A DNA stretch of 64,000 nt from Apostichopus japonicus (taxonomy: Eukaryota > Echinodermata > Holothuroidea > Aspidochirotida > Stichopodidae), in contig NC_092580.1 of the NCBI RefSeq assembly GCF_037975245.1, forward strand, positions 18,462,501 to 18,526,500, given 5' to 3'. This document shows, piece by piece, positions 1-13,000 of this stretch (position 1 is its first letter; every line of letters begins with the position of its first letter). The position numbers and the translations under genes are program-made. The notes beneath the pieces were generated by a model. The model was not told where the DNA came from. It saw only the letters and a program-made list of their open reading frames with translations, and did not search any database.

Positions 1-634
1 ATGTGTTTGCATGCTTGTAAGTGTGAGTGAGCAAAAAGGTTTGTTGCGAACTCCGCCTACACCGAAAGTTCGATCAAGTTCAAACTTAGTGGGTAGGTGC
101 CTGGCCATGTAAACTCGTGCCTGCGTGATTGAGGACGTCATAGGTCAAAGGTCAAGAAATCTAAAAATTGGTTTTTAACTATATTCTGCTTGTCAACATG
201 TGGACAAAGGCATTCAACCACAAGATATGTATAGAGAAAGATGAGACGAATTTTAAAATAGTGCAGTTTTTTTGGTGTTTAGGGTCGAGAACAAAGGTCA
301 ATTGAGGTCAATTTGGTCTATATTATGCGAAAAGTGTGTCGCGAACTCCCCCTACTCCGTAAGTCTGGTCAAGTTCAAACTTGCTATCTGAACAAACGAC
401 ATACCTTTTAGCTAAATTAAGAAGCCAAGAGTAAAGTCATGTAGGAAATTAGATTTGCAACTCCATGGACTGCCCTCTTGTTTCGTTGTAACACTGTTTC
501 CTAAAATGTGTGTTATTGGAATTTAAGTCTGGAACGGGAAGTATAACATAACTGAGCATTTGAGAATTTATTTATTAACATATCAGGCCCCAACCCCCTC
601 CACACCGCAACCCAAAGACAGGAGGATCTTTTGA

Positions 635-1234
635 CCCTCCTCCTCCTCCTCCTCCTCCTCCTCCTCCTCCTCCTCCTCCTCCTCCTCCTCCTCCTCCTCC
701 TCCTCCTCCTCCTCCTCCTCCTCCTCCTCCTCCTCCTCCTCCTCCTCCTCCTCCTCCTCCTCCTCCTCCTCCTCCTCCTCCTCCTCCTCCTCCTCCTCCT
801 CCTCCTCCTCCTCCTCCTCCTCCTCCTCCTCCTCCTCCTCCTCCTCCTCCTCCTCCTCCTCCTCCTCCTCCTCCTCCTCCTCCTCCTCCTCCTCCTCCTC
901 CCCCTCCTCCTCCTCCTCCTCCTCCCCTCCTCCTCTTCCTCCTCCTCCTCCTCCTCCTCCTCCTCCTCCTCCTCCTCCCCCTCCCCCTCCTCCTCCTCCT
1001 CCTCCTCCTCCTCCCCCTCCTCCTCCTCCTCCTCCTCCTCCTCCTCCCTCTCCCCCTCCCCCTCCCCCTCCACCTCCTCCTCCTCCTCCTCCTCCTCCTC
1101 CTCCTACTCCTCCTCCTCCTCCCCCTCCTCCTCCTCCTCCTCCTCCTCCCCCTCCTCCTCCTCCTCCTCCTCCTCCCCCTCCTCCTCCTCCTCCTCCACC
1201 TCCTCCTCCTCCTCCTCCTCCTCCTCCTCCTCCG
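635..1234. repeat. (TCC)n / (GGA)n microsatellite, about 600 bp
   Basis: A trinucleotide array runs for about 600 bp. The first roughly 265 bp are uninterrupted and the rest carries CCC, CTT, CAC and TAC variants. One strand is pure pyrimidine over most of the length. The same site in copy B (about 23855-23891) holds only about 12 units. Long open frames across the array (poly-Leu, poly-Ser, poly-Arg, poly-Glu) are artefacts of the repeat. Confidence 0.97.
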
Positions 1235-3263
1235 ACGATTAAGACATATAGGGGGCAGGATGTTAGAGGTGAGTTGCGATAGCGAGGAACTGGTTCCCCA
1301 ATAGTGTATATATCTTATTTGCTTTTTCACTCTCAGAGTCGTTTCCAAGTCGTTTGTAGGGTTAGACTCGGACATATAGGAGATAGAAAATGTATATACA
1401 ATTTTTACCATACAATATAGTATACAAAGGGAGCAGGGAAATGCATTGTGCTATATAAAAGCCATTAAATTGCAATTGTGAATAAAGGCACAAAATTATT
1501 TTTGATATGTCTAAGACCGTTAAAATACATTATTATCAATCGAGGTTATATTTATATGTGCAAGTTTGGAGATGTGTATCACCGCTTGACTGGTATTTAT
1601 AGTCTTACACAGCTATAACTCTGCCTAAAGATTCTGTAACGACTTTTTTTTCGATTATTAAAGCTATGGTCATGCTCATTATCTGGAATATTTTTTTTCA
1701 TTGGTTATCTTATAATTCTTATACTTATCATTATAAGCTTTTGATAAATGACCTGCTACTGCTAATTACTCACTCGACCTTGATATCGACATCAATAAAT
1801 TACTTACTCAAGTTTGATAATCTCAAATGATATAACCTTCAACTTTTTGTTTACATCATTATTCCCAAAATTTTCTTAAAGAAGAGCGTTCAAACAAAGA
1901 AAACAGAAAAATATCCATTTCTTACCTTGAAGAAACTGTTCCACAAACAACAAGTTTAAAATTGTGTTAGACCATGGTTAGACTTAGTTTATAGGGTTGT
2001 TGCTGTATATTTTAATATAATTGGAAAGCTTGACATGTATTAGACACTGTTTCTTTATTCTCTCCTGCATGGTAGATAAATTATTGTGACGAATTACGTT
2101 TTTTTCTTATATATAAGAATTAACATATGCGTCAAGGTTAATGAATACAAATCAAACTTAATTGAGAAATTTCGTCTTTTGAAAGAAAATGTCAAAGGGT
2201 ATAAAACGGAATTACAACTGCCGGTAAATATGTCAAGCTATAAGAACGAGAATTCTGGTACAATACTGTCTATAGCCGCACAAAAAAAAAAAATACCGAA
2301 GTAGCTACTTATTTACAAATTATGCAACTTTAAAGTGAATACATGAATAATGGATGAATTAAACATATCATTGAGAAATAACATCTCCGGAAGGAATAGG
2401 TCAATAGGTCATATAGACATATAACACGTAACAACGTAAAACGATTTATAAAGAGAAACTGCTGTCATGTGCAAAACTTACGTAAGTTCGAGCTTGTTTA
2501 CCCAGAGTATGTTTAAGATTATCACATTTTCTGCTGTATTGTGCATCTTGATATAGGTGCCCTTGTGCCGTCTTATTAAATCAAGAAATTTAACTTGTTG
2601 CTTTTTCATCGAATCACTCCTGTGACGCATAAATACATAAATGAATACATGAATATATGAATGTATTCAACATATTACTGAAAAGAACAACTAAATGAAC
2701 GCATTAAACATAACTGAAAAAGACCAACTTTGGGGCCGAATACATGAGTAAATACGGAAGTTGTTAATGTTTAAAGAATCCGTGTAGCCTAGTATCTCAA
2801 TAATCACACCCCTTCCCCATATTATAGTAGCAAGCTAACAAGGAGCGAAAAGCACAATATGTGGCCACACTGCAGAACGTAAGCATGCCAATGAAACACT
2901 TGGCCAATACAGGGGTGTTTTTGTTTTGTCGTATATTTTAGTTGGAGGGGTGGGCGGAGATAAAATGGTTTGGGGTGTGGCTTCATATGGTGAACGTGTG
3001 GGATCCCGACTATTTCTTTAAATATTTAAGCCATTAATCCATTTCAATATGAGGGGGGGGGGGGTAGGGGTGGGCGAGGATAACGCGGAGTACGTCAGAT
3101 GGCGTATTGTACTTATTCTACCGTTATTCTGTTCAAGTTCCGTTGTTCTACATAGCTAAATGTGAAAAACGTGAGGAACCCTCGGCAGAGATAATTCATT
3201 CCTGATACTATATAAATGTAACCAAAAATTCCCATATTTTGGGTTACATACATTTTTCACATT
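1235..3263. other. Non-coding duplicated DNA
   Basis: AT-rich sequence with no convincing gene. It matches 23892-25847 in copy B. A short open frame at 2086-2304 is also present in copy B (24647-24949) but with changed ends and an A-run tract, so it is not supported as a gene. A G run and a short A-T rich palindromic stretch are the only other visible structure. Confidence 0.6.
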
Positions 3264-3264
3264 A

Positions 3265-3545
3265 GGAGTGTTAGCTCAGTGGTTAACGCCGGTGCCTTCC
3301 AATCGAGTCACTCCAAGATTAATGTATGTCGTCCAGTTACAGAGTTGTTGACAATTGACAATTCATAAATATGAATCTAAGAGACTGACTTCGGTCAGCT
3401 TGCGGCTTTGATAAGCCAATGTGGCTACTTCGCGAGTTCCTGCTTGCAGGAGGATCTAAAATACATACAATACAATGCAATGCAATGCAATACATAAAAT
3501 ACAAACATACTGTAACATACATACATATAAACATACATACATAGG
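3265..3545 (+). repeat. tRNA-derived SINE, copy 1 (B box deleted)
   Basis: The head resembles a tRNA gene, with A-box-like TTAGCTCAGTGGTTAACGC. A body follows with a hairpin-rich segment (GACTTCGGTCAGC, GCTTGCAGGAGGATC) and a tail of ATACA/ATACAT repeats. Compared with the copy at 25848, 16 bp between two TCG triplets are missing. That gap removes the GGTTCGAGTC B box, so this copy lacks the internal RNA polymerase III promoter. Confidence 0.8.
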
Positions 3546-4473
3546 TAGGCCTACGCGTTGGTTCAAACATTGGAATTCAAGTTTACCAAGTTTCAATCAC
3601 AAATGTTCGTCTGAACACGAATAATGGGTATTTTTCATCCGATTTGACCGCTTGGGTCACAGAAAAACTGACAGCCCGATCGGGAGATTAACTTCCATGC
3701 ACATGACTGAACATGTTGCAAGGACCGACCATCATGTTGTTTATTACACAATAGTCGTACATTTGTGTTTATCACTGCGTATTTGAAATAAATCACTGCA
3801 GCGCCGCTATATGTAGACGACGTTTTATCATATACTTACCGTAAGTATTACATATTTTATCATCCGCATTTATGGGATAATATTTTGGGAGGGCCATGCA
3901 GAGGCTAATGAAATTCTTATGATGAAGGGGTGTAGGTCTACAGCCTGAGGGGCATTGAAGCCGATACTCATGTAGGGGACCTGTGGATTCTAGGGCTTCC
4001 CGAAAATAGAAATAACGTTAAAAGTTTAGACGTCAAGTGGAGCATATAAACTAAGGTCTATAATTTAGAACTAAACACAAGGTTGTGCTTGTAAAATACT
4101 GTAATACTTCCAATACTGAATGTTAAACTTGGCCCAAGTTGTACGAAAAAGTGTGTATTTAAATCTCTTCAATTTTGCAGCTCGTTAGTATGTCTACACA
4201 CTGTACTCGATGCAGTTCTACATAAACATAATTAAGTTAAAAGTTGTTCTAATTTAAAGTTACATGCGTAAGTCAAGCACTAGTCGATTCCATTTCCTTT
4301 CTTGTCTTTTCCTCTGCTAAACTTTAAAACTAAACTGTACGTAAAAATTGGATTCCATCCTATTAACAAAGATAGCAACCAGATGCATTCAAAGGTAACC
4401 GAACAATCACCTCCATCATGATGGGGATGAGATCTGATTGTTCTTATTTGTACGGAAGCTTAAAGTTCCATCT

Positions 4474-4618
4474 ACATAAGAAAACTTGGCCCCAATAAGT
4501 CAACATTTTTCAGTAAATTTACTGAAAAAAATATTGACTTATTATGACCAAGGTTTTCTTATGTTGACGGTCAATTTACTGAAAAATGTTGACTTATTGG
4601 GGCAAAGTTTTACTTATC
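4474..4618. repeat. Foldback palindrome (short MITE-like)
   Basis: ACATAAGAAAACTTGG at 4474 is answered by its near-perfect inverse ending at 4564, giving a hairpin of about 90 bp centred near 4519 on AGTAAATTTACT. A third arm repeats part of the unit at about 4566-4618. The copy in duplication B lies at 26826-26975. No gene content is seen. Confidence 0.75.
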
Positions 4619-4721
4619 TTAATGGCACTTTTAAGCACACGTATATTTGTATAAAACAATTGTGTGATCTATCTGGAGATAAGCCGAGCTGCAGAGACCA
4701 GCTAGCTGATCCTGAAGTGTA

Positions 4722-5980
4722 ACGTACTGTTCTATTGCCGACTGGTACTTGCGCTGCAGTTTCGCAGATCTCAGCTCACACATTGGAAGTACAACGAAGT
4801 TGCGTTAGTATACTTGTTGGGTGAATCAAAGTTGCGGGTAAGGATTCTGTAAGCTGTAGTTTTAGTAACAAAGTTTGTACCGGTATCTTTCACCGCTTAT
4901 GGAAGACTAGAAATGTTAAGCAGGGGAACCTAGCCTAACTTAATGCAAATTGTGATCAAGAACATTAGACGGTTCTGCATAGGCATAGGCTCGGCCTTAC
5001 TTTGGCCTAGGCCTACTGAGGTGCTGCCTTACTTAAATTAGATTAACGCTAGCCATATAGTATCCTCTGGGTTCCAACAATGCTCATACACTATTTATTC
5101 TTCTAGCTTTAGGTCGAGGCTATTATTACCATGATTAAATGTTGAGAGTGCCTGTGAGTGTAAAGTATTTTTTCACAAGAGTCTTTATTATGCGTTCTCC
5201 TGTAGCCTATTTTACTAATAGTTAACAGGAAGACATTGTTCTGTAACATAGGTGCAAGTGTAAATGTAAGGCCCTAAGTTATGTTATACATAATATTGCA
5301 TATCTAATACAATGCCATGCATAGCATACAATACAATACAACTACTCCAAATAAAAGGAAAAAAGTTTTCTCAGATGAATATTAGATCTACATACTTCAG
5401 TAAGGATTGTGTGTCCAGCAAATAATTTAGCTGGTATACCATATAATTGCATAAGTGCATTCTTCTGCTTCTATGTATTTTTAATTTCCCCTCATTGTCT
5501 TTGAAAATTTGTTGTTCAGTAGTTTGGTACTCATTTTGGCTTTAAAGATACATGTATCAGTGCACAGTACATCGTTTAAATTGTATTTTAGCACTTTATC
5601 TACTCAACTGTAGTCATATCTCTCTCTCTACATTGTTACGTGGGGGTGCTCCAGCTTAATTAGTTCAGTGCTTCGTTATTAAATAAGTAGAATTCTATTT
5701 AGAGATAACAAGGTATAACGTTTCATTACTGTCTGCATGTTGTAGCGACAAGAAGAAACCTTCACCAACGAAAAGTTAACTTTTGCAGAGCGCTGCACGC
5801 GGTTTGGGGCGAGTCTTCAATGTCTTTAAGTCATTACAACTTCCTGAGAAGGGGGGATAACCACCCTGTGACATAAACTCCTGGTCATAGACTCTTTTAC
5901 TTATAATTACTAAGGCACATAGAAGAGAGTATGACTAACCACATTTTAATACAAATGAGATACAATAGGTTGTTATCTGT
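4722..5980. other. Non-coding duplicated DNA upstream of truncated aminoacylase
   Basis: This unique-looking AT-rich sequence matches 37659-38948 in copy B, where it continues directly from the right end of the 10.6 kb element. No coding frame is supported. Short runs of CATAC/ATACA are present near 5320. Confidence 0.6.
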
Positions 5981-5988
5981 GGTTAAGC

Positions 5989-7102
5989 CAGGCGCGGCGG
6001 AACGGAAAAATTATTGGGGGGGGGGGGGGCTAATGTGTGGAGACTATCTAAGCGGAGGGCCACCACCGGTTGGCGCGGAGCGTACAAGAAAATTTTGGGT
6101 TTTTTCAAACCCCCAGATGGCCGGAAACGGCACTTCCCGAGTGTTTTATGCTGCGAATACCTAGCCCTAAAATATGGATCTCAAGCCTGCAATTTCTCAG
6201 ATTGCACGTAAAAGTCTGTAAAAAGATTGTAATTTGTATATTCAATGGTGAGAGTAGCTATTACTCGTAGTGTACTCGCAAAGACGTTTTTGAGTGTAGT
6301 AAGGGCAGTGGCGGAGCTAGGGGTATTGGTCAGGGGGGTCAAGAATGGTCTGTAGGGACGCTTTCGACACTATCTAAGCGGAGCGCCACCACAGGTTGGC
6401 GCGGAGCGTACAGAAAATTTTTGAGTAAAGTTACTCCCTAGATTGCAGGAAATGACCCTTTCCGGGCCTTGCTAATTTGCAGATAAACGGAGAATAAATA
6501 GGTGTCGTCGCCATTTTGTCGGAAAATTATACACCAACAGAATATGACAAATGTCTATAGGTATATGAGAGCGCAATAAAATAGTCAATAATCGCGAATA
6601 AGTTAAAAGTAGTGAAAAGCTGAAAAGGGCGCCAGCAGTCCATTTGAGTCCGTCAGGAGGGGGGGGGGGGTGGATCCGCCCCCTGACTGTATATATGGAC
6701 GCTCCGCCACTAAGTAAGGGGATGTTGGAGAACTGGCTGAAATGAGGCATTTGTCATTGGCCTAAGACGAAGTTGTGTTACGCTTACCGGTACTCACACT
6801 CACTGCTTCCACTTTTCACGGGGCGTGAAGACGCGGTTGGGGTGACAATGTGGTCTATAGCCAGGGGACGGGCCGAGGGACCAGGGTCCCCCAGCAATTA
6901 CTAAAATTATTACACCTATATAGTATACGTGTGCATCGGACAGATCGACAAGTATGCATTGAAAAATGGGCAGATGCACGTTTCGGAGCCTTGGTAAATA
7001 TTGGGGGGGGGGGGGGCTTATCATGCATTTGCCCCCTCAACTTTTTCATTGGGGGGGCTGAGCCCCCCCAAGCCCCCCCCCCCCCCGGTTCCGCCGCCAC
7101 TG
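5989..7102. mobile_element. hAT-like non-autonomous element, only in copy A
   Basis: The element is bounded by imperfect inverted ends, CAGGCGCGGCGGAAC on the left and the inverse of CAGTGGCGGCGGAAC on the right. An exact 8-bp direct repeat GGTTAAGC flanks it (5981-5988 and 7103-7110). Copy B has the uninterrupted empty site, with a single GGTTAAGC near 38950, which proves insertion. An 8-bp target duplication and CAG-type ends fit the hAT superfamily. No transposase frame is visible. It contains the shared internal module near 6046-6160 and a younger element at 6306-6712. Confidence 0.93.
6306..6712. mobile_element. Nested hAT-like MITE (407 bp)
   Basis: It begins CAGTGGCGGAGC and ends with the inverse of TAGTGGCGGAGC. 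The exact 8-bp duplication AGTAAGGG lies at 6298-6305 and 6713-6720. It sits inside the older element 5989-7102 and carries its own copy of the shared internal module (about 6370-6475). It has no coding capacity. Confidence 0.88.
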
Positions 7103-7324
7103 GGTTAAGCATGATATTTCATGGACTTAAGACAAAGAGGTCTTACACGACTATGATGTGGGTGAGGGGTGAATAAACTCGGGAAGAGGAAGTAAGTAGT
7201 TACTCTTAAGACAAAGAGGCATGAAAGCATGTATGCTTAAAGTGATATGATGGGGATATATAACTACATAGTTACATTACCATCGTATATAATCTCTTGT
7301 TCTCATCATTAATTAAGCTACAAA

Positions 7325-8854
7325 ATGGCTTCCAAGAAGGCAAAGACTGAAGAGAAAGTGGTTACAACGTTTAGGGAGTATCTTAGATGCAAGACGGTCC
7401 ATCCAGAACCCGTTTACGGTAAGTGAAAGTGAAAAGACAGTAACAGACATTGTGCCATTATTTGAATATACAGACCGTGCAGGATGCAGCAAACCGTATA
7501 CGTGTTGCTGTGATGTGACCATAACTTGTGGGAGAACCTCAGAATAGTAAACCAGTCATGTTATGCCGGTAAGTGAAGGTACACTGACAATTTTAATGTG
7601 AAAACATATGATTAATTTTATTCCTCCAGATGGTGCTGTGAAATTGCTGTTAAGCATTGGAGAAGAAGCAGGCCTAGAGTGCCAATCTTTTAAAGTAAGT
7701 TTCAACATATTTTGGCGGCATTGATGTCGAGAACTGTCCTATGTATGAAAGATTTGAAGGTTTTATGTAAGTAAACAATTATATTAATATGTTAATATTA
7801 ATTGTGTAGTGTATCATTTTAAAGCACTTTTGATAGAGTATTTTTTTGTGTGTGTGTGTTTCATTTGCTGCTGTTTAGTATTGCAATGTCCACTTTAATA
7901 TAGGTTGGTATGTGTTACAAGTGCTCTTCATTACATTCCATTGACTTTGTGCATTTTCTTTTTTCAGCTGAAGACAGGAGATCCAGTCGTGATCATGAAG
8001 TGGGAAGGAACAGATCCATCATTGAAGTGTCTCCTTCTAAATTCTCATATGGATGTTGTACCAGTCTACATGGTATGTTTTCTGGTTTTTCCTTTGAAGA
8101 AACTTTCAGGTGAAGAGAAAGAATTGGTGTTTGGAAGCAGATCAAGGGTTGGATGAATAGAAGGACCAGGGTTGCCAAAGTAATACAAGAAAAGAGGAAA
8201 CACACAATGTCTGCCTGCTTCCAAAGTGACACACTAATCAACTTGAGGTAATTGACACCTGACACCCCCCCCCCCCCCACTCCTCTCTTCCCAACACAAA
8301 GTAAAAATATGGAGTGCCACACTTGTGAAGAGTTATCTATGCAAGGATTAATTTATCTTTATTCTCTGCAAATTTCTGCCTTCAAAAGGTGAATTCTGAT
8401 TTGACTTTGCTAAAATTCTTTTACTACTGGTAATGACCGGTGCAAGTTTATAGGTCACATGCAAAATGATTTCCATGTGATTGTTTACAATTGTTGAACC
8501 TCTACAGTTGTGGTTATGAACACTGCACAGAAATCCTCTCCTACGTATGACAAAGCCAAAGTGTGTTGGGTTTTCTAGACTGCAACAGTTGCGACAATAA
8601 GACTGGCTATTGTAATTCTTGGTAAGTCGTGGTCTATTCACAAACGTGAGGTAATAAGACGAACAAGCTTGGGCAGGTCATGTTCAGTTTGGGGGAAGGG
8701 GGTGGGTGTCCCGCTTTACCGTTTGGCTTTCATGTGATTTTGTCTGTAACGAGCGAGTTTCTTGTGTGTTTGTGTCCGACAGGAGCACTGGAAGTGGGAT
8801 CCATTTGGTGCTGAGAAGAGCGAAGAGGGTAACATCTACGCCAGAGGAACTCAG
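7325..8854 (+). pseudogene. Truncated aminoacylase-1 copy, exons 1-4 only
   Basis: Four exons (7325-7418, 7630-7694, 7968-8072, 8783-8854) have the same lengths, phases and splice sites as the first four exons of the complete gene at 39169. They encode the N-terminal M20 peptidase region, with SHMDVVP supplying the first metal-binding His and Asp. The frames are still open and the predicted protein differs little from the full gene. Exon 5 and everything after it is absent: similarity ends about 250 bp after exon 4 and the creatine kinase gene follows. Without the DEE, LDEG and LHDH motifs it cannot make an active enzyme. A transcript could still start here because the 5' flank is duplicated too. 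Young, possibly still transcribed, but a broken gene. Confidence 0.85.
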
Positions 8855-9105
8855 GTAGATATTGCCATATATATGAGCAATAAGTACTGGCTAATTGCAC
8901 AATCATACCATGGGAAAAGAAATAGTGAAATATGGGTGCGGTTCTGAACAAAATGACAGAACAACATACAAACGATTGCTCTAAAACATAAGGACACATG
9001 ATTTATAATGGCGGATAAGACATGCTGAAAGAGGTTGTTTTTCTTCATTTGAAGAAGTTGTAGTCTTACAGGTGTTGTTTTTGAGGATTAACTCTACTGT
9101 TTTTA

Positions 9106-10041
9106 TCTCAATACATTACATGTATAGAGATATTGTAACAGTAAGTGGAACTCTCTCTTCTCTTAAAAATTTTTCAGCGTCTTCATATAAAGTTCTTTTT
9201 CTCTGGAATTTTCAGAGCAAGCATATATCATATAGGCCAACAAAAGTTACTATTTTTTATTCAAGAATTTTATCTCATTCTATGACTTTTTCACCGATTT
9301 ATGTCCAAATCGGGCCAATTTGGACTGAAATACAGTTGAAACAACGCATTTTTGCACACGCTCCAAAACTTATGTTTTATGAAAGAGAATAGAATAGAAT
9401 TGTCTTTCAACAGTGGTATCGTCTAAAATAGGGTCCTATGTATTATATATTTTATTAACATTTTAAACTTTCATTTGTTGTTTACAGGTAGGTATTAATA
9501 AAAATTTTAGTAGCTGTATATGACATTTTATGGCTTTTATTTGCTTTATTTCATGCTTAAATGATTTTTCTTTCTTAAAACAACACTGAGCTGCCGCCCC
9601 TACTTTTAGTAAAAAGATCCGTTTTTGATGATTAAGCCCCGCCTCCAATTCTGGTTTATAGCAGATTGGCTATGACTCATGGACAGCTACATGTTAGATA
9701 TACGAAAATGGCTACACTCGCGACCAATTTTCTTTACCGTAGTTAGGTACGCAAGGTGTTGTGTATTGCATGCTAAATGCACACATTGTGTACTTTTGAA
9801 TTTTGCGTAGTGCATTTAATTAATATTAGGCCTTCGGTTTTGTAACATACATTTAAGGATAGTACTGGGGTTCAGGTAGCTTTTCAGAGCAAGGCCATGA
9901 TAAGTTTGTTTGATTGCCCTTCATATATTTTTGTATAATTACGTTTACACATCGTTGTACTTCTGAAGGCTACTTACTGTAGGCCTAATGCATTTAAAAA
10001 ATATATATATAGGCCTAGGCCCCCTTACCTAGGCCTATTAG
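9106..10041. other. Region between duplication edge and creatine kinase
   Basis: No convincing exon was found. The creatine kinase still needs about 75 N-terminal residues, with an HNNHMA-like motif, before the exon at 10042. Nothing resembling that appears here in any frame. Confidence 0.5.
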
Positions 10042-13000
10042 GCTTTCAAACGGGTGTAGATAATCCCGGGCATCCTTTCATTATGACGGTTGGCTTGGTC
10101 GCAGGTGACGAAGAATGCTATGACCTATTTTCAGGTAAGTCGAATTAATAATTGCCCGTCTACTACCCTATCTTACCCTATCTTGCACTACCATCCTCCT
10201 CTGTTGCTCCAATTCGATAAGGCAAAATAAAGGCTCAATAATGGGTATAAAGTTATAATTTTAGTCATATTTAACGGTATTAAAAGTGCATTCTCAATGT
10301 TATTCTGCGACCAATGGTGATTGTATTGTGGTTCTTTCACATCATAGCATCCTCTGATTTCATAATACGGACAGTGAACGTAAATTAACGATGAATACAC
10401 ATGCTATACCACGGTTTCCTTGTATTTTAGCCATAAAACACTGTCATATTGTACAAACGTCGTGCCACAGTATTTTACGTCAAAACACACACACACACAC
10501 ACAACAATGTACTGTTGAGTAACTTTGTTAACGGTGCACAGTGTTTAACTCATTTACGCCCTGATTGGTAACAATGCTGTAATTATTTTAGTAATACAAT
10601 ACTCTACGCAGCTTGGCCTAGCATCTGAAGAAATTTAAAACTCTGTGTCTATTTAATACTGGGTAAGAGGGGAGGATCCAAGACTTTATAAAGAATGGAT
10701 GTTACGTTGGGTTCGTTGCAGCCCATATAGCAGGTGAACCCCCCCGATAACAAATATAACGATAACGAATATTCTGAGGCATATTTGTACTATAAATTAG
10801 AAATATAATGTGGCTGAAACGTAAATTAGGAATATAATTTGGCTGAAACGTAAATTTGTTCTAATGACTTAGTTTTTGTGTGAGGTTGAAAGAGGGGCTG
10901 AGGGGGGGGGGGGGCTTGTGTAACCCCACATTCTTGTATCCGCACCTGAGCAATCAACGATGGGATCAATGGAAGGATCATCCAAACTTACCACAATGAT
11001 TGTCTTCTGAAAATACTTAAACTTGTAAGGATTTAAAGCAGCTTACTTGAGTGACTCAGTTTACGTGAACATTACGAAGTAAAATGTGGACATTTAAAGA
11101 ACAAATATGGATTCATAAGCAAGATTAAGTAATTATTTGAGACGTTTGGATGAGTATTTCAGATACCAATAAGAGATCCCTGAGGGTCACATACAACAAA
11201 TAAATCCCCGAATATGAATTTGGTTTGAATGACTCTGTTATGAAGCGTTTTGAAATTTTGTCATTATTGACCGTTACCCGTTTGGATTGTAAAATTTAAC
11301 TGAAATCATAATTGTGCCTCAAAACACGTACAAAGTGGAAATCTTTATTAACCTTCGAGCGTGGGCAATTTGTACTTTTTACAGATTATTTTTGTGTCCA
11401 GATTGGTTCTTTCTATACACAAGTTGAACATGAATATTTTCAAAAACAGTCATATTAATAGAAATTTAAAACTGGCATGCATGAGCGTATATAATCCTTT
11501 ATTTATTACCGAGGATCAACATTTACCATACCACTGTCTTCTTTGTCTTCAATGTTTTAGATCTGTTCGATCCGGTTATCAGTGCGCGTCATAGTGGTTA
11601 TCCACCCCATGCAAAGCATAAGACAAATTTGAATCACAAAGAACTGAAGGGAGGTGACGAATTGGATCCAAAGTACGTGCTTTCTTGCCGAGTACGGACT
11701 GGAAGATGTCTCAGAGGATATGGACTGCCTCCCCACTGTTCCAGAGCAGAGAGGAGGGATGTTGAGCAAATACTATGTGAAGCTCTCGCAACTCTAGATG
11801 GACCTCTGCAAGGCAAATATTATCCGCTCAAAGGTAAAGTTATTTTTGATATTTGATACGATACTGTTGATTTAGATGGATATATTGTAAGATAAAACCG
11901 GCCAAGCAACTTTTGAAGGCAATGAAAGCAAAACAACGATAAAGTATTTTAATGAATCTTGTCAAGCTGCCCATGTTGGCATCACAAGGTCAATAGTGCC
12001 ACTTTTTGTTTCCTTTTAGGCGCATATAAACTCGTTTGGTAACGTTAAAGTCAGTGACAAATCAAAAATCTTGATATTTCTGGTGATATTGACATGAAGT
12101 ATATGTCATTTCTTTCTCTTTGCAGGAATGACGTCAGAAGAACAAGACCGTATGATTGATGACCACTTCCTCTTTGATAAACCAGTTTCTCCTCTCCTCT
12201 TGTCGGCTCGCATGGCACGCGATTGGCCAGATGCTCGTGGAATCTTTCACAACAAGGATAAAAACTTCCTGGTTTGGATTAACGAAGAAGATCACAGCAG
12301 AGTTATCTCGATGGAACTCGGCGGGAACATGACGAGAGTGTTTGGGAGGTTCTGTGATGGTCTCAATAAAGTGGAGGCTGCATTGAAAGCAAAAGGACAC
12401 AGTTTTATGTGGAATGAGCACCTTGGGTACGTCTTAACCTGTCCATCTAATCTCGGTACCGGTGTCCGCGCTGGTGTCCACGTCAAGATTCCCAAGTTTA
12501 GTGAGCACCCCAAATTCGCAGACACTTTGGCTAAACTCCGGCTGCAAAAACGAGGTACGGGAGGAGTAGATACAGCTTCTACCGATGGCACATTTGATAT
12601 ATCCAATCTTGATCGCCTAGGTACTTCTGAAGTCGAGCAAGTACAGGGTGTCGTGAACGGGGTCGCTCTGCTGGTAAAGATAGAGAAGGCTTTAGAGAAC
12701 GGCAAAGATATTACCAGTTTACTTCCAAAAGACGATACGGTGATTGTTGCTAAAGGTATACCGGATCTTTCAAAACACAATAACCACATGGCACATTGCC
12801 TTACACCACAAATCTGGAACAATCTTCAAAACCTTAAAACTCCAAACGGTGTAACCTTGGTGGATTGTATACGAACGGGTGTGCTGAACCCAGGACATCC
12901 TCATATCATGACAGTTGGTATGGTGGCAGGTGATGAGGAATCATACGACGTGTTTGCAGAGCTATTTGATCCCGTCATTGATGCTCGCCATGGAGGTTAC

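Larger units (their letters stand above)
1..9105. repeat. Segmental duplication, copy A
   Basis: This block aligns by eye, almost base for base over long stretches, with 21125-42137 (copy B) once the insertions in either copy are skipped. Both copies contain the TCC repeat, the same SINE, the foldback palindrome and aminoacylase exons 1-4 with their introns. Similarity stops at about 9105, equivalent to 42137 in copy B. The left limit may lie outside the window, because position 1 is already inside the match. Differences include an hAT-like element at 5989-7102 found only here, and segments near 2812-2905 and 4076-4335 that are absent from copy B. Confidence 0.9.

Noticed and set aside
513-1411. 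Long open frames (186-278 codons) rich in Arg, Glu, Gly, Leu or Ser
   Set aside because: They are translations of the TCC/GGA microsatellite; any frame through it stays open.
3265-3330. Functional tRNA gene
   Set aside because: The tRNA-like head is followed by the same body and ATACAT tail in three copies and cannot form a full cloverleaf here; it is a SINE.
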